Assembly (NCBI RefSeq): GCF_018502625.1
Contig: NZ_CP075566.1
Coordinates: 3,892,001-3,956,000, forward strand
Length of the DNA: 64,000 nt
Source: Pseudomonas hormoni
GTDB lineage: Bacteria > Pseudomonadota > Gammaproteobacteria > Pseudomonadales > Pseudomonadaceae
Reading direction: 5' to 3'
Under the pieces are notes generated by a model. The model was not told the origin of the DNA. It searched no databases and saw only the letters and a list, made by a program, of their open reading frames with translations. Below, piece by piece: positions 18,306 through 27,000 of this stretch. Position 1 is the stretch's first letter. Every line of letters begins with the position of its first letter. A program made the translations under genes and the position numbers.

Positions 18306-19616
18306 CTACAACTTGATACGCTCGACCTTGCCGACCAGCAGAATGTAGGAAAGCGCACCAATCAACGCAAGAACCGAGATGTAGGTAATCGCCGGGGCAA
18401 ACGAATCACCGCTGGCGAGGAAGCCGATCACGATCGGCGTGGTAATCGCCGACAGGTTGCCGATGAAATTGAATACCCCGCCGGTCAGCCCCAACAACCG
18501 TGCCGGTGCCAGCGTTGAAACCAGCGACCAGGTGATCGAAGCCAGTCCGTTACCAAAGAAGGCCAACGCGAGGAAGGCAATCACCAGCGGCGTCGACTCG
18601 ACGAAGTTGGCGCCGATGATAGACGTGGAAATCAGCAGGCCGCCAATGATCGGCAATTTGCGGGCGAACCCTACCGTGTAGCCGCGGCGGATCAAAAAGT
18701 CCGAGAAGAAACCGGAACACAGCACACCGACGAAGGCGGCGAGAAACGGCAGCGATGCCAGCAGGCCGGACTTGATGAAGTCCATGCCGCGGTATTTCAC
18801 CAGGTAGGTCGGGAACCACGTCAGGAAAAACCACAGCGTCGAGTTGAGGCAGAACTGACCGAGGTAGATGCCCCACAACTTGCGTTTGGTCAGGACGATG
18901 CCAAGGTCGGTCCAGCTGAATTTCGCCTTGGCCTTGGCTGTCTCTGCCTGGATATCTACCAACCCGCCGCCCTCACGGATCAGGTCGATTTCGGCGTCAT
19001 TGGCGCCCTTGAAATCCCGCGGTTCGCGATACACCGCGTACCAGATCACCGCCCAGAGAATGCCCACCGCACCGGTGCTGACAAACACCATGTGCCAGCC
19101 AAATTCATGCTGCAACCAGGCAAGTACCGGCGTCAGGAACGCCAGGCCAACGAACTGGCCGGAGGTGTAGAAACCGATGGCCGTGGCGCGTTCGCGCTCC
19201 GGAAACCAAGTGGTCACTACACGGCTGTTGATTGGATACGCCGGGGCTTCCAGGGCACCGACCGCCATGCGCAAGACGAACAGCGCGATGAAACTGGCGG
19301 CGAAGCCGAGCATCACCGTCGCGATTGACCACAGCAACAAGGCGACGCTGTAGAGAATGCGCGGCGGGACGCGATCCACCAGCCAGCCGCCGGGGATTTG
19401 CATGGCGGCGTAGGTCCAGCCGAAGGCCGAGAAAATCAGCCCGACGTGGATCGGGTCGATGCCCAGTTCGCTGGTCAGCGCCGGGGCGGCGATGGACAGG
19501 TTGCTGCGGTCCAGATAGTTGATCACTACGGTGATGAACAGCAGCACCATGATGAAAAAACGCTTGCGACTGGGCGTCACCAACGACGCCTGCCCGGTAA
19601 GGGTTTGCGGTTGCAT
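18306..19616 (-). CDS. dgoT: MFS transporter, D-galactonate type
   Basis: A 436-residue, 12-helix member of the anion:cation symporter branch of the MFS. NYLDRSNLSIAAPALTSELG is at about 34-53, and the loop-2 motif GGWLVDRVPPRIL follows. It closely matches DgoT and related hexonate transporters. It follows dgoK-dgoA-dgoD on the same strand and provides proton-coupled uptake of galactonate across the inner membrane. The spacer to dgoD is lengthened by a 228-bp tandem duplication that includes the first five codons of this gene; the true start is the left copy at 19616. Confidence 0.88.
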   Translation of the reverse strand: MQPQTLTGQASLVTPSRKRFFIMVLLFITVVINYLDRSNLSIAAPALTSELGIDPIHVGLIFSAFGWTYAAMQIPGGWLVDRVPPRILYSVALLLWSIATVMLGFAASFIALFVLRMAVGALEAPAYPINSRVVTTWFPERERATAIGFYTSGQFVGLAFLTPVLAWLQHEFGWHMVFVSTGAVGILWAVIWYAVYREPRDFKGANDAEIDLIREGGGLVDIQAETAKAKAKFSWTDLGIVLTKRKLWGIYLGQFCLNSTLWFFLTWFPTYLVKYRGMDFIKSGLLASLPFLAAFVGVLCSGFFSDFLIRRGYTVGFARKLPIIGGLLISTSIIGANFVESTPLVIAFLALAFFGNGLASITWSLVSTLAPARLLGLTGGVFNFIGNLSAITTPIVIGFLASGDSFAPAITYISVLALIGALSYILLVGKVERIKL

Positions 19617-19696
19617 GAGGATTGCCTCTTCTTATGTTTATTGAGGTCGATGTGAAATCGGGGGTTGCCGCAAATCTCCCTGTCCATGGAGATCAA

Positions 19697-19790
19697 CCTG
19701 TGGGAGCCAGCCTGCTGGCGATCGCGGTGTGTCAGTCACAATGAGTGCTGGATGTGCCGACCAAATCGCCAGCAGGCTGGCTCCCACAGG
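19697..19790. repeat. REP inverted pair, left copy of the duplication
   Basis: CCTGTGGGAGCCAGCCTGCT continuing to GGCGAT is mirrored by ATCGCCAGCAGGCTGGCTCC continuing to CACAGG. Confidence 0.88.
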
Positions 19791-19814
19791 GATGTGCGGT
19801 GGGTCAGGGAGAAC

Positions 19815-19844
19815 TCACCACTCGGTGAGGGTTTGCGGTTGCAT
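19815..19844 (-). other. Nine-codon chimeric mini-ORF at the duplication junction
   Basis: The junction of the two copies fuses the dgoT start to the dgoD end, giving a leftward ATG..TGA frame encoding MQPQTLTEW. The duplicated region upstream of it should still carry dgoT's ribosome-binding context, so it may be translated ahead of dgoT. Seen directly as sequence; any effect is inference. Confidence 0.5.
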
Positions 19845-19924
19845 GGGGATTGCCTCTTCTTATGTTTATTGAGGTCGATGTGAAATCGGGGGTTGCCGCA
19901 AATCTCCCTGTCCATGGAGATCAA

Positions 19925-20018
19925 ACTGTGGGAGCCAGCCTGCTGGCGATCGCGGTGGGTCAGTCACCATGCATGCTGGATGTGCCGACCAAATCGCCAG
20001 CAGGCTGGCTCCCACAGG
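19925..20018. repeat. REP inverted pair, right copy of the duplication
   Basis: Same REP pair as at 19697, displaced by 228 bp with a few substitutions (AACTGTGGG instead of ACCTGTGGG). Confidence 0.88.
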
Positions 20019-20042
20019 GATGTGCGGTGGGTCAGGGAGAAC

Positions 20043-21191
20043 TCACCACTCGGCAAAACTGCCATCGGCATGGCGCCAGATCGGGTTGCGCCAGCGATGC
20101 CCGACCGCCGCGCGTTCGATCACATACTCCTCGTTGATCTCGATGCCCAGGCCCGGGCCATTCGGAATCTTCACGAAGCCTTTGTCGTAATCGAACACCC
20201 GCGGATCCTTGACGTAATCCAGCAGGTCGTTGCTCTCGTTGTAGTGAATGCCCAGGCTCTGCTCCTGGATGAACGCGTTGTAGCAAACCGCGTCCAGTTG
20301 CAGGCACGCCGCGAGTGCAATCGGACCCAGCGGGCAATGCAGCGCCAACGCCACGTCGTAGGCTTCGGCCATGTTGGCGATTTTGCGGGTTTCGGTGATG
20401 CCGCCAGCGTGAGAAGCATCGGGCTGGATGATGTCGACGTAACCTTCGCTGAGCACGCGCTTGAAATCCCAGCGCGAGAACAACCGCTCGCCAAGGGCAA
20501 TCGGCGTGCTGGTTAGCGGTGCCAGTTCCTTCAGCGCTTCGTAGTTTTCGCTGAGTACCGGCTCTTCGATGAACATCAGTTTGTACGGATCGAGTTCCTT
20601 CATCAGCACCTTGGCCATGGGCTTGTGCACCCGGCCATGGAAATCCACGCCGATGCCGACGTTCGGCCCGACCGCGTCACGCACGGCCGCGACGTTGGCC
20701 AGGGCCAGGTCGACTTTTTCGAAGGAGTCGAGGAATTGCAGCTCTTCGGTGCCGTTCATTTTCACCGCAGTGAAACCACGGCTGACCGCTTCTTTCGCCG
20801 CCCGCGCGGTGTCCGCCGGCCGGTCGCCGCCGATCCACGAATACACGCGGATCTTGTCCCGCACCTGACCACCCAGCAGATCGCTGACCGACACCCCCAA
20901 GGCCTTGCCCTTGATGTCCCACAGCGCCTGGTCGATACCGGCCAGCGCACTCATGTGGATCGCGCCGCCCCGGTAGAAGCCACCGCGGTACAGCACGGTC
21001 CAGATGTCTTCGATGTTGCGTGGGTCTTTGCCGATCAGGTAGTCGGACAATTCTTCAACGGCGGCGGCCACCGTGTGGGCGCGGCCTTCGACCACGGGCT
21101 CGCCCCAACCGGTCACGCCCTCGTCGGTTTCAACCTTGAGGAAGCACCAGCGCGGCGGAACGATGAAGGTGGTCAGTTTGGTGATTTTCAT
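20043..21191 (-). CDS. dgoD: D-galactonate dehydratase
   Basis: A 382-residue enolase-superfamily enzyme of the mandelate-racemase group, nearly identical in layout to E. coli DgoD. Features are [20 protein letters not shown], the Mg ligands in [18 protein letters not shown] and ALGERLF, and the general base/acid region [10 protein letters not shown] and [20 protein letters not shown]. It dehydrates D-galactonate to 2-dehydro-3-deoxygalactonate. Third gene of the dgoK-dgoA-dgoD-dgoT operon; 47 bp separate it from dgoA. Its last codons are duplicated in the spacer to dgoT. Confidence 0.96.
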   Translation of the reverse strand: MKITKLTTFIVPPRWCFLKVETDEGVTGWGEPVVEGRAHTVAAAVEELSDYLIGKDPRNIEDIWTVLYRGGFYRGGAIHMSALAGIDQALWDIKGKALGVSVSDLLGGQVRDKIRVYSWIGGDRPADTARAAKEAVSRGFTAVKMNGTEELQFLDSFEKVDLALANVAAVRDAVGPNVGIGVDFHGRVHKPMAKVLMKELDPYKLMFIEEPVLSENYEALKELAPLTSTPIALGERLFSRWDFKRVLSEGYVDIIQPDASHAGGITETRKIANMAEAYDVALALHCPLGPIALAACLQLDAVCYNAFIQEQSLGIHYNESNDLLDYVKDPRVFDYDKGFVKIPNGPGLGIEINEEYVIERAAVGHRWRNPIWRHADGSFAEW

Positions 21192-21238
21192 CTCTTCTCT
21201 CTCTTGTTAGATGCAGCGCGCTCGGCGCCAAAAAAGTC

Positions 21239-21859
21239 TTAACGCAGAGCGTTCCATGCAGCCACGTAGGCCTTGGCGTTCAACGCTACGTCCTCAGGCG
21301 TCATGCCCGGTTTGAACAACCCGGACCCGAGGCCGAAGCCTTTGACGCCAGCGTCGATAAACACCTGCATGTTGTCCGGTGTTATTCCGCCCACGGGCGC
21401 AAGAATGGTTCCGGCCGGCAACACCGCGAGCCAGGCCTTGACGACTGCCGGGCCCATTTGCTCGGCCGGGAACATCTTCAGCACGTCCGCACCTTCGGCC
21501 AATGCGGCGAAGGCTTCGGTCGGTGTCGCAACACCCGGCGACAGGAACAGCCCCGCCGCCTTCGCTGCGCGCAGCACTTTGGGATCGCTGTGGGGCATGA
21601 CGATCACCTGCCCGCCGGCGGCTTTCACTTGTTCGACCTGTTCCGGCGTCAACACAGTGCCGGCGCCGATCAGGCAATCAGCGGGCAAGGTACTGCGCAG
21701 GATGCGGATGCTTTCGTACGGCTCGGGGGAATTGAGCGGCACTTCGATGACGCGAAATCCGGCTGCGTAAAGGACTTCTCCGATAGCCGCCGCTTCCTGC
21801 GGGCGCAGGCCACGCAGGATCGCGATCAGGCCGTTTTGCGCCAGGGCTTGCTTGAGCAT
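21239..21859 (-). CDS. dgoA: 2-dehydro-3-deoxy-6-phosphogalactonate aldolase
   Basis: A 206-residue KDPG/KDPGal aldolase with Glu-39 (RVIEVPLNSPEP) and the Schiff-base Lys-128 (DVLKMFPAEQMGP), plus the phosphate-binding GAGTVL and GGITPDN loops. The LNSPEPYESI segment is typical of the KDPGal rather than the KDPG branch. It cleaves KDPGal into pyruvate and glyceraldehyde 3-phosphate. It sits 19 bp after dgoK and 47 bp before dgoD. Length is that of a single-domain DgoA. Confidence 0.95.
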   Translation of the reverse strand: MLKQALAQNGLIAILRGLRPQEAAAIGEVLYAAGFRVIEVPLNSPEPYESIRILRSTLPADCLIGAGTVLTPEQVEQVKAAGGQVIVMPHSDPKVLRAAKAAGLFLSPGVATPTEAFAALAEGADVLKMFPAEQMGPAVVKAWLAVLPAGTILAPVGGITPDNMQVFIDAGVKGFGLGSGLFKPGMTPEDVALNAKAYVAAWNALR

Positions 21860-21878
21860 GTCAGACCTCCAGTCAGGT

Positions 21879-22871
21879 TTAACGGGATGGATGTGGGGTG
21901 ACGAGTCCGGCAGCGAGCGCCAACTGCCACAACCCGCGTTCGGTGGCGTGTTCGGCCAGCGTCACGCGAGCAAAACCGCAGGCGTCGAGGGCCCGGCTGT
22001 AGCGGGCACACAGTTGTGAGTTACCGATGAGGATGATCGACGGCAGATGAACGCTGTTGCGCCGACGCCGCTGATCAGTGGCCAGCGCCGACAACTCATG
22101 ACCGATCAACAGGCCCGACAAATAGTCCGGTTGCGCGCTGGCGCTCAGCTCGCCGGTCAGCCCGAGGCTGCGGGCGCTGAACAATGTCGACAACGGACCG
22201 ATCTCGCCCTCCGCCGACAGGGCCACTTGCACACCACGGTCAAACGCGTCGCCATCAAAGGATGCGCCGCGTTGCTGAGTGCGCCCCAGAATGCTGTGTT
22301 CGCTGAGCACGGCGAAGACTTCGCCGGTCATGAAGGTATCGAAATGCACGATGCAACCGTCGGCCACTTCCACCCATTTCGAATGACTGCCCGGCAGGCC
22401 GATCAACAGATCACCGTCCGCCCCGGCCGGCAGATTTTGCAGCACGCCGAGGACCTGGGTTTCTTCGCCGCGCATCACGTTCGGCAGCTGCGAACGCTGA
22501 ATGACGCCCGGCACGATGTGCACATCGACGCCGCGAAGACTGCGAATGGTTTGTAGGGAAGTTCCGAGATTGGCGACGTTCGCCGGCGTGTCGCGGTAGG
22601 CCGCTTCGCGCCAACCTTGAGCGCTGCCGACCATGCCACAGGCAATCACTGGCAAGTCGGGTTGCGCGTCGAGCCAGTCGCCGCAGGCGTCATCGAAGGC
22701 CAGTTCAAAACCATCGGTGCACGCCTGGCCTTTGATGATTCGCGGTGTCCGGGGCAGCTGCATGATTCCCGATGACAGCGAACGCTGTTCAAGCACCTGG
22801 CCATCCGCGGCGAGTTTGTAAGCACGTAATGAGGTTGTCCCCCAATCGAGCGCGATCAATTGCGCCAGCAT
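21879..22871 (-). CDS. dgoK: 2-dehydro-3-deoxygalactonokinase
   Basis: A 330-residue DgoK starting MLAQLIALDWGTTSLRAYKL, with the ASKHA-like phosphate loop DWGTTSLRAY, the family motif VPGVIQRSQLPNVMRGEETQ and the LPGSHSKWVEV segment. It phosphorylates 2-dehydro-3-deoxygalactonate on O6. The ATG at 22871 is preceded by AGGTGAAG; in-frame codons further upstream lie in the promoter. First gene of the dgo operon, driven by the promoter at 22912-22940. Confidence 0.94.
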   Translation of the reverse strand: MLAQLIALDWGTTSLRAYKLAADGQVLEQRSLSSGIMQLPRTPRIIKGQACTDGFELAFDDACGDWLDAQPDLPVIACGMVGSAQGWREAAYRDTPANVANLGTSLQTIRSLRGVDVHIVPGVIQRSQLPNVMRGEETQVLGVLQNLPAGADGDLLIGLPGSHSKWVEVADGCIVHFDTFMTGEVFAVLSEHSILGRTQQRGASFDGDAFDRGVQVALSAEGEIGPLSTLFSARSLGLTGELSASAQPDYLSGLLIGHELSALATDQRRRRNSVHLPSIILIGNSQLCARYSRALDACGFARVTLAEHATERGLWQLALAAGLVTPHPSR

Positions 22872-22911
22872 CGCTTCACCTGTTTTGTTTATTGGCAGTG
22901 AGTGAGCTGGA

Positions 22912-22969
22912 CTATAAACCCGGATGCAGATAAATCTCAATATATAAATATCATTCCCATATATTGGGA
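22912..22969 (-). promoter_or_regulatory. dgo operon promoter with TCCCA-N5-TGGGA operator
   Basis: Read leftward: -35 TTGAGA (22935-22940), 17 bases, -10 TTATAG (22912-22917), with a palindrome TCCCATATATTGGGA (22955-22969) just upstream of the -35. The same elements at the same spacing occur upstream of the sugar dehydrogenase operon at 35274-35332, including the downstream AGGTGAAG ribosome-binding site. Confidence 0.75.
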
Positions 22970-23050
22970 TAAAGACAAAAAAAGATCGCAGGCTTCAGCA
23001 GCGCCCAAGGGCTGCGGAAGACTGCGATCTTTAAACGACGCCAGCGTCGA

Positions 23051-23533
23051 TCATTTGCCCTCGGCAAACTCCCGCAATATTGCTCCATCCATCCGATACC
23101 GCACCCACTCTTCCTGCGGCTGCGCACCCAACGATTTGTAAAACTCGATGGCCGGCTTGTTCCAGTCCAGCACGCTCCACTCGAAGCGCCCGCAATCGTT
23201 GGCGCAGGCGATTTTCGCCAGGTGGCGCAGCAGTGTTTTACCGGCGCCACCGCCGCGCTGTTCGGGGGTGATGTAGAGGTCTTCGAGGTAAAGGCAATTG
23301 CTGCCGAGCCAGGTGGAATAACTGAAGAAAAACACCGCAAAGCCGATCGGCAAGCCGTCCCGCAGGCAGATCAGGCCGTGGGCGGTGGCGCCTTCGCTGA
23401 ACAGGCTGCGCTCGATGTCGGCAACGCTGGCGATGACTTCGTGGCGGGCACGTTCGTAATCGGCCAGTTCAGTGATGAACCCGAGGATTTGCGGTGCATC
23501 GCTGGGGGTCGCCGGGCGGATTTCGATCGTCAT
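23051..23533 (-). CDS. GNAT family N-acetyltransferase
   Basis: A 160-residue acetyltransferase starting MTIEIRPATPSDAPQILGFI. The acetyl-CoA loop is LEDLYITPEQRGGGAGKTLLR (about 83-103; the Q/RxxGxG/A element is QRGGGAG), followed by the motif B region FEWSVLDWNKPAIEFYKSLGA. It resembles the diamine/thialysine N-acetyltransferase branch, but the substrate cannot be assigned. The start at 23533 matches the usual family N terminus; the upstream in-frame extension lies in a REP element. Monocistronic. Confidence 0.88.
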   Translation of the reverse strand: MTIEIRPATPSDAPQILGFITELADYERARHEVIASVADIERSLFSEGATAHGLICLRDGLPIGFAVFFFSYSTWLGSNCLYLEDLYITPEQRGGGAGKTLLRHLAKIACANDCGRFEWSVLDWNKPAIEFYKSLGAQPQEEWVRYRMDGAILREFAEGK

Positions 23534-23585
23534 GGACGTGCCTTCGTCAAAAGTGGAAAACGCCATACTAAGTCGACTCGCAGTC

Positions 23586-23717
23586 TGTAGCGAGGGAGCT
23601 TGCTCCCGCTGGGTTGCGAAGCAACCCCAAAACAAGCGATGCGGTCTTTCAGGCTGACAGAGTCGATCTGTGACAGGGACTGCTTCGCAGTCCAGCGGGA
23701 GCAAGCTCCCTCGCCAC
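23586..23717. repeat. REP inverted pair (GCGAGGGAGC type)
   Basis: TGTAGCGAGGGAGCTTGCTC CCGCTGG is mirrored by CAGCGGGAGCAAGCTCCCTC GCCACT; the inner spacer contains a second small inverted pair (GGTTGCGAAGCAACC; GACTGCTTCGCAGTC). Confidence 0.85.
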
Positions 23718-23853
23718 TAAAGCTACAGGGCAATCAAGAACAAGCATTACTCCGCCCACCACTAACCCTGGAATCGAGAACCTCGGACCTAACATGGGCG
23801 CCTTGCATGATAGATAGATGAACAGCTCATTTATCGGGTCAAGGAACCGCGTC

Positions 23854-25059
23854 ATGTCCATCGCACCGCCTCAAGTCTCCAGCAAGCTGTTCGGCCTGTT
23901 TTGTCTTGCCAGCTATTTGCTGTCGCTGTCCTACGGCTCGACGTTTTTGCTGTCGTTGTTGATCGGTTCCCGTGGCGGCAACGAACACGATGCCGGCAAC
24001 GTGATATCGGCGGCGATGCTCAGCACGTTTGCAGCGGTGATTGTCTCCGGGCATTTGTCTGATCTACTGGGAACGGCGCGTTCGATTGCGCTGTTCGGCG
24101 TGCTGCTGGTGGCCGCCAGCCTGGGCTTCGCACTGACGCCGGGGTTCGGCAATCTGCTGCTGTTTTTCGGCCTGCTACTGGGGTTGGGCTGGGGCGTTTT
24201 CTACACCCTAGGGCCGATCATCGTCGCGAGCCTGGTGACGCCCGCTCAGCGCGCCAAATACTTTGCGCTGCTGTCGGGCAGCATGATGACCGGGATCGGC
24301 AGCGGCCCGTTGCTGGGCCGCGCGGCCAGTGCGCTCGGCTATCCGGTGACGGCGGCGTTTTACCTCGCGGCGCTCGCCAGCCTGATCGGCGTTGTGCTGT
24401 TCTGGCGGCTGGATGCGCAGCTGAAAAAGGCGCCCTCGCCCACCGCCACCGTCGCAAGCATTTCCTGGCGCACAACGGCTCAGGTGTTGTCGTCCAGAGC
24501 GCTGTTTCCGATCATCATGGTCGGCCTCGGCGGCTGCGTGTTCGGTGGTCTGTCGAGCTTTCAAACCAGCTACGCAGCCTCTCGCTCGCTGGATTACTCG
24601 CTGTTCTTTTTCGGCTTCATGGGCGCGGCGATCAGCAGCCGGATGTTGATTGCCGGGTTCGTGGTCAAACGCGATCCGTTCCGCGCATCCTGTCTGTTGT
24701 CGGGGCTGATGATGGGCTCGATCGTGATGTTCGGTTTCGTGGTCGATAGCGGCTTCAGCTACGTGCTGGCCGCGATGATGCTGGGCGTCGGTTACGGGCT
24801 GACGTATTCGGTGATCAACGGCCTGGCGGCGAACGAAGCGCCGAGCGGCACCACCGCGCAATCGTTGCTGTTGTTCAGCCTGTCGTACTTCATCGGCGTG
24901 TTCGGTTTTCCGTTGCTGGCCGGGAAGATCATCGTTGAACACGGGATGGCGACACTGTTGCTCACCGTGCTCGCCGTAGCGCTGTTGAACTGGTTGATCA
25001 CCGTGGGTCGCCTGATCTGGCGCCGAGTGGTCAGCCATAAATCGTTACAACAGGCCTGA
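23854..25059 (+). CDS. MFS transporter, substrate unknown
   Basis: A 401-residue, 12-helix major facilitator. The cytoplasmic loop motif GHLSDLLGTARSI and the repeat-related segment VVKRDPFRASCLL identify the fold, and helices are evenly spaced from about residue 15 to 390. The ATG at 23854 follows AAGGA at good distance; the more upstream ATG at 23818 has no ribosome-binding site. No cotranscribed enzyme or siderophore gene is near, so the substrate (drug, siderophore or sugar) cannot be inferred. Confidence 0.8.
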   Translation: MSIAPPQVSSKLFGLFCLASYLLSLSYGSTFLLSLLIGSRGGNEHDAGNVISAAMLSTFAAVIVSGHLSDLLGTARSIALFGVLLVAASLGFALTPGFGNLLLFFGLLLGLGWGVFYTLGPIIVASLVTPAQRAKYFALLSGSMMTGIGSGPLLGRAASALGYPVTAAFYLAALASLIGVVLFWRLDAQLKKAPSPTATVASISWRTTAQVLSSRALFPIIMVGLGGCVFGGLSSFQTSYAASRSLDYSLFFFGFMGAAISSRMLIAGFVVKRDPFRASCLLSGLMMGSIVMFGFVVDSGFSYVLAAMMLGVGYGLTYSVINGLAANEAPSGTTAQSLLLFSLSYFIGVFGFPLLAGKIIVEHGMATLLLTVLAVALLNWLITVGRLIWRRVVSHKSLQQA

Positions 25060-25143
25060 ACCGTTCGTCGTTCATCAGGCACCAAACCAAATCGGGGGCG
25101 GACCAACATCAGGTAAGGACTCTCATTAAATGGAGACGACACC

Positions 25144-25482
25144 ATGATCATGTCCCGACTGACCGCCCTCGTTCTCGCTACCCTGCTGTCCTCTGCTGCC
25201 TTCGCCGCGAACACCGCCTCCGGTACCGGCCCGACCGACCCGGTCGAAAAACCCAAATCCCCCGCGATCCAAAGCGCACCCGGTATCAACACCAATGGCA
25301 CCGGCGTCGACAGCAGCCTGCCTCCGTCCACGGGCACCGACCCGCGGATCCAGGGAAACGACGCGGGCCGTCAAGGCGGCATGAACATGCCCGACACCCA
25401 GACACCCGATAACGCCGGCCCCGGCATCGGCTCGAAAACCACCACCGGTGGCTCGGGCTCCGAAGGCGGCGCCAGCCAATAA
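25144..25482 (+). CDS. Secreted Gly/Pro/Thr-rich hypothetical protein
   Basis: A 112-residue protein with a signal peptide (MIMSRLTALVLATLLSSAAF, cleavage AFA-AN). The mature part is disordered and rich in Gly, Pro, Thr and Ser (GTGPTDPVEKPKSPAIQSAP), ending GGSGSEGGASQ. Two methionines (residues 1 and 3) are possible starts; GGAG lies about 10 bases upstream. Similar short periplasmic low-complexity proteins are common in Pseudomonas without a function. No cysteines, repeats or domains are seen. Confidence 0.7.
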   Translation: MIMSRLTALVLATLLSSAAFAANTASGTGPTDPVEKPKSPAIQSAPGINTNGTGVDSSLPPSTGTDPRIQGNDAGRQGGMNMPDTQTPDNAGPGIGSKTTTGGSGSEGGASQ

Positions 25483-25528
25483 ATCGCCCACGCGAGCTGT
25501 ACCTGTCCACATCCATGAAGAGGTAACC

Positions 25529-25783
25529 ATGAACGTCGATAAAAACCTTGAGAAAGAAGTCCTGACCCGTCTGCTGCACGCCCACCCGAGTGGGCTGGGC
25601 AAGGAGGTCCTGGACAACTACCGGGGGGAGAAAGTCGTGGCCAGCGCCCTCGCCACGTTGCAGGATCGCGGGTTGATTCAGCATGGGCATGTGACCTGCA
25701 ACGAGGCCGGTGAGCACTCGTTGAATTTGCCGATCAAGCTCAGCGCGGCCGGGGTTGAGGCCGCGCGCAAGCTGGAGGTTTAA
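25529..25783 (+). CDS. Small winged-helix-like hypothetical protein
   Basis: An 84-residue protein starting MNVDKNLEKEVLTRLLHAHP. The order of helices (LGKEVLDNYRGEKVVASALATLQDRGLI then a strand-rich HGHVTCNEAGEHSLNLPIKL) resembles a winged helix-turn-helix, but no named family is recognised. AGAGGT precedes the ATG at 25529. It follows the secreted protein by 46 bp on the same strand and may be cotranscribed with it. Confidence 0.72.
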   Translation: MNVDKNLEKEVLTRLLHAHPSGLGKEVLDNYRGEKVVASALATLQDRGLIQHGHVTCNEAGEHSLNLPIKLSAAGVEAARKLEV

Positions 25784-25841
25784 GCAAAACGAATCAGGTC
25801 GCAGTCGTGCGCGGCTGCGACCGTCGCGGGATATCCAGACC

Positions 25842-25940
25842 GTGGACAGTTTGAGAAAGGAAGCCACGGCGAAGAAGATTCCCGGGCGGTCCAGTATGCG
25901 CAAGCGGGAGTTGATCGAGGCGTTGCGCAAGGCTGGGTAA
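25842..25940 (+). CDS. Rho-N/SAP-like mini-domain, possible remnant
   Basis: A short open frame (GTG at 25842, 32 residues) reads VDSLRKEATAKKIPGRSSMR and then KRELIEALRKAG. This closely matches the Rho N-terminal/SAP-type helix-extended-helix motif (LRxxAxxxxIPGRSxMxKxELIxAL). Full-length proteins of this kind are usually longer, and no ribosome-binding site is evident, so it may be a fragment or a very small protein. In-frame sequence continues upstream to 25755 without similarity. Confidence 0.4.
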   Translation: MDSLRKEATAKKIPGRSSMRKRELIEALRKAG

Positions 25941-25966
25941 GGGCCAAAAAATGTGTTGAATTTGCG

Positions 25967-26067
25967 GGCCCTATCGCTGGCAGGCCAGCTCCCACAGGAT
26001 TCGGGGTGTACACAATAACTGCGAACACCTTGATCACTGTGGGAGCTGGCCTGCCAGCGATAGGGCC
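25967..26067. repeat. REP inverted pair (GTGGGAGC type)
   Basis: GGCCCTATCGCTGGCAGGCC AGCTCCCACAG and its mirror CTGTGGGAGCTGGCCTGCCA GCGATAGGGCC, facing each other immediately downstream of the PfkB kinase stop. Confidence 0.9.
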
Positions 26068-26070
26068 AGA

Positions 26071-27000
26071 TCAGCCGCCGAATGTCTCACTGATTAAAGC
26101 ATCAACCTCGGCAGTCCCAGGCGAAGTTGCCGGCCCCCACCGAGTCACTGCGAGTGCCGCCGCCGCATTCGCCCGCCGCGCCGCCTCACCCGCCGACAAC
26201 CCTTGCGCCAACCCGGCCACAAACACCCCGGCGTGCGCATCCCCCGCGCCATTGCTGTCCACTGCCTCAACCTCGAAGCCCGGCACATGCTGACGCTCGC
26301 CTCGCTGATGAATCCAGCACCCTTGCGGCCCATCGCGAACCACCATCAACACCTTCGACGGCAGATGCGCGGCCAATCGATCCAGCGCCTCGGCAATGTC
26401 CGACGCCCCGGTAAACCGCAGCGCTTCTTCGCTGTTGCTGGTCCACAGGTCAATGCGTGGCAACAACGCCTGCATCAACGGCGCATCGGGTGATTCCACC
26501 AGCGGGCCCGGGTCGAACACCACGTTGACCGTACTCGGCAACGCCAACACCCAATCCACCAACGCTTGAGCCTTGCCGACATGCAGCAGGCTGTAGCCGC
26601 TGACGTAGACATAATCGCCCGTCTCGGCCGGCACGCTCGCCAAGTCCTCGGCAGTCACTTCGCCTTCGGCACCAATGTAGGAAACGAAACTACGTTCAGC
26701 CGAAGCGTCCGTGATCGCCACGCACAATCCGGTATCGCGTTCGGCGCTGTAAGCAATGCCGATGCGAATGCCTTCAGCCTTCATCGCCTCACGCGCCAGA
26801 TCACCGAAACGGCCCGTGCCATGACGGCCGAGGTAAACCACCGGCAAGCCGTTACGCTGGGCCGCGGCCATCACATTGAAGCCGCCGCCGGCTTCGAAAC
26901 TGGCGGACTGCGCCAGCACGTCACCGCCCGCCTGCGGCAGTTTATCCACGGCCATGACCAGGTCGATGATGACTTGGCCGGTGTGCAGCAACTTAGGCAT
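26071..27000 (-). CDS. PfkB family (ribokinase-like) carbohydrate/nucleoside kinase
   Basis: A 309-residue ribokinase-fold protein with the N-terminal GGGFNVMAAAQRNGLPVVYLGR signature and C-terminal VDSNGAGDAHAGVFVAGLAQG (anion hole and catalytic Asp in GAGD). The start MPKLLHTGQVIIDLV at 27000 overlaps the end of the permease gene by 8 bases, so the two are coupled. In E. coli the yegTUVW locus pairs a PfkB kinase (YegV), an ADP-ribosylglycohydrolase-fold protein (YegU), a nucleoside transporter and a GntR regulator; the same combination surrounds this gene. The likely substrate is a ribosyl or nucleoside compound, by inference. Confidence 0.88.
   Translation of the reverse strand: MPKLLHTGQVIIDLVMAVDKLPQAGGDVLAQSASFEAGGGFNVMAAAQRNGLPVVYLGRHGTGRFGDLAREAMKAEGIRIGIAYSAERDTGLCVAITDASAERSFVSYIGAEGEVTAEDLASVPAETGDYVYVSGYSLLHVGKAQALVDWVLALPSTVNVVFDPGPLVESPDAPLMQALLPRIDLWTSNSEEALRFTGASDIAEALDRLAAHLPSKVLMVVRDGPQGCWIHQRGERQHVPGFEVEAVDSNGAGDAHAGVFVAGLAQGLSAGEAARRANAAAALAVTRWGPATSPGTAEVDALISETFGG

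Larger units (their letters stand above)
19601..20053. repeat. 228-bp tandem duplication between dgoD and dgoT
   Basis: Bases from 19601 and from 19829 are near-identical for about 225 positions (for example CTTCTTATGTTTATTGAGGT occurs in both). Each copy contains the start of dgoT (GGGTTTGCGGTTGCAT, leftward ATG), a REP pair, and the last bases of dgoD (TCACCACTCGG). The copies differ at scattered positions (GTGTGTCAGTCACAATGAG versus GTGGGTCAGTCACCATGCA). The segment between the genes was therefore duplicated with both gene edges attached. Confidence 0.92.

Noticed and set aside
19601..20053. Possible CRISPR-like or IS structure from repeated segments
   Set aside because: Only two tandem copies of 228 bp with gene edges, no short regular repeats or spacers and no transposase; a simple tandem duplication fits.
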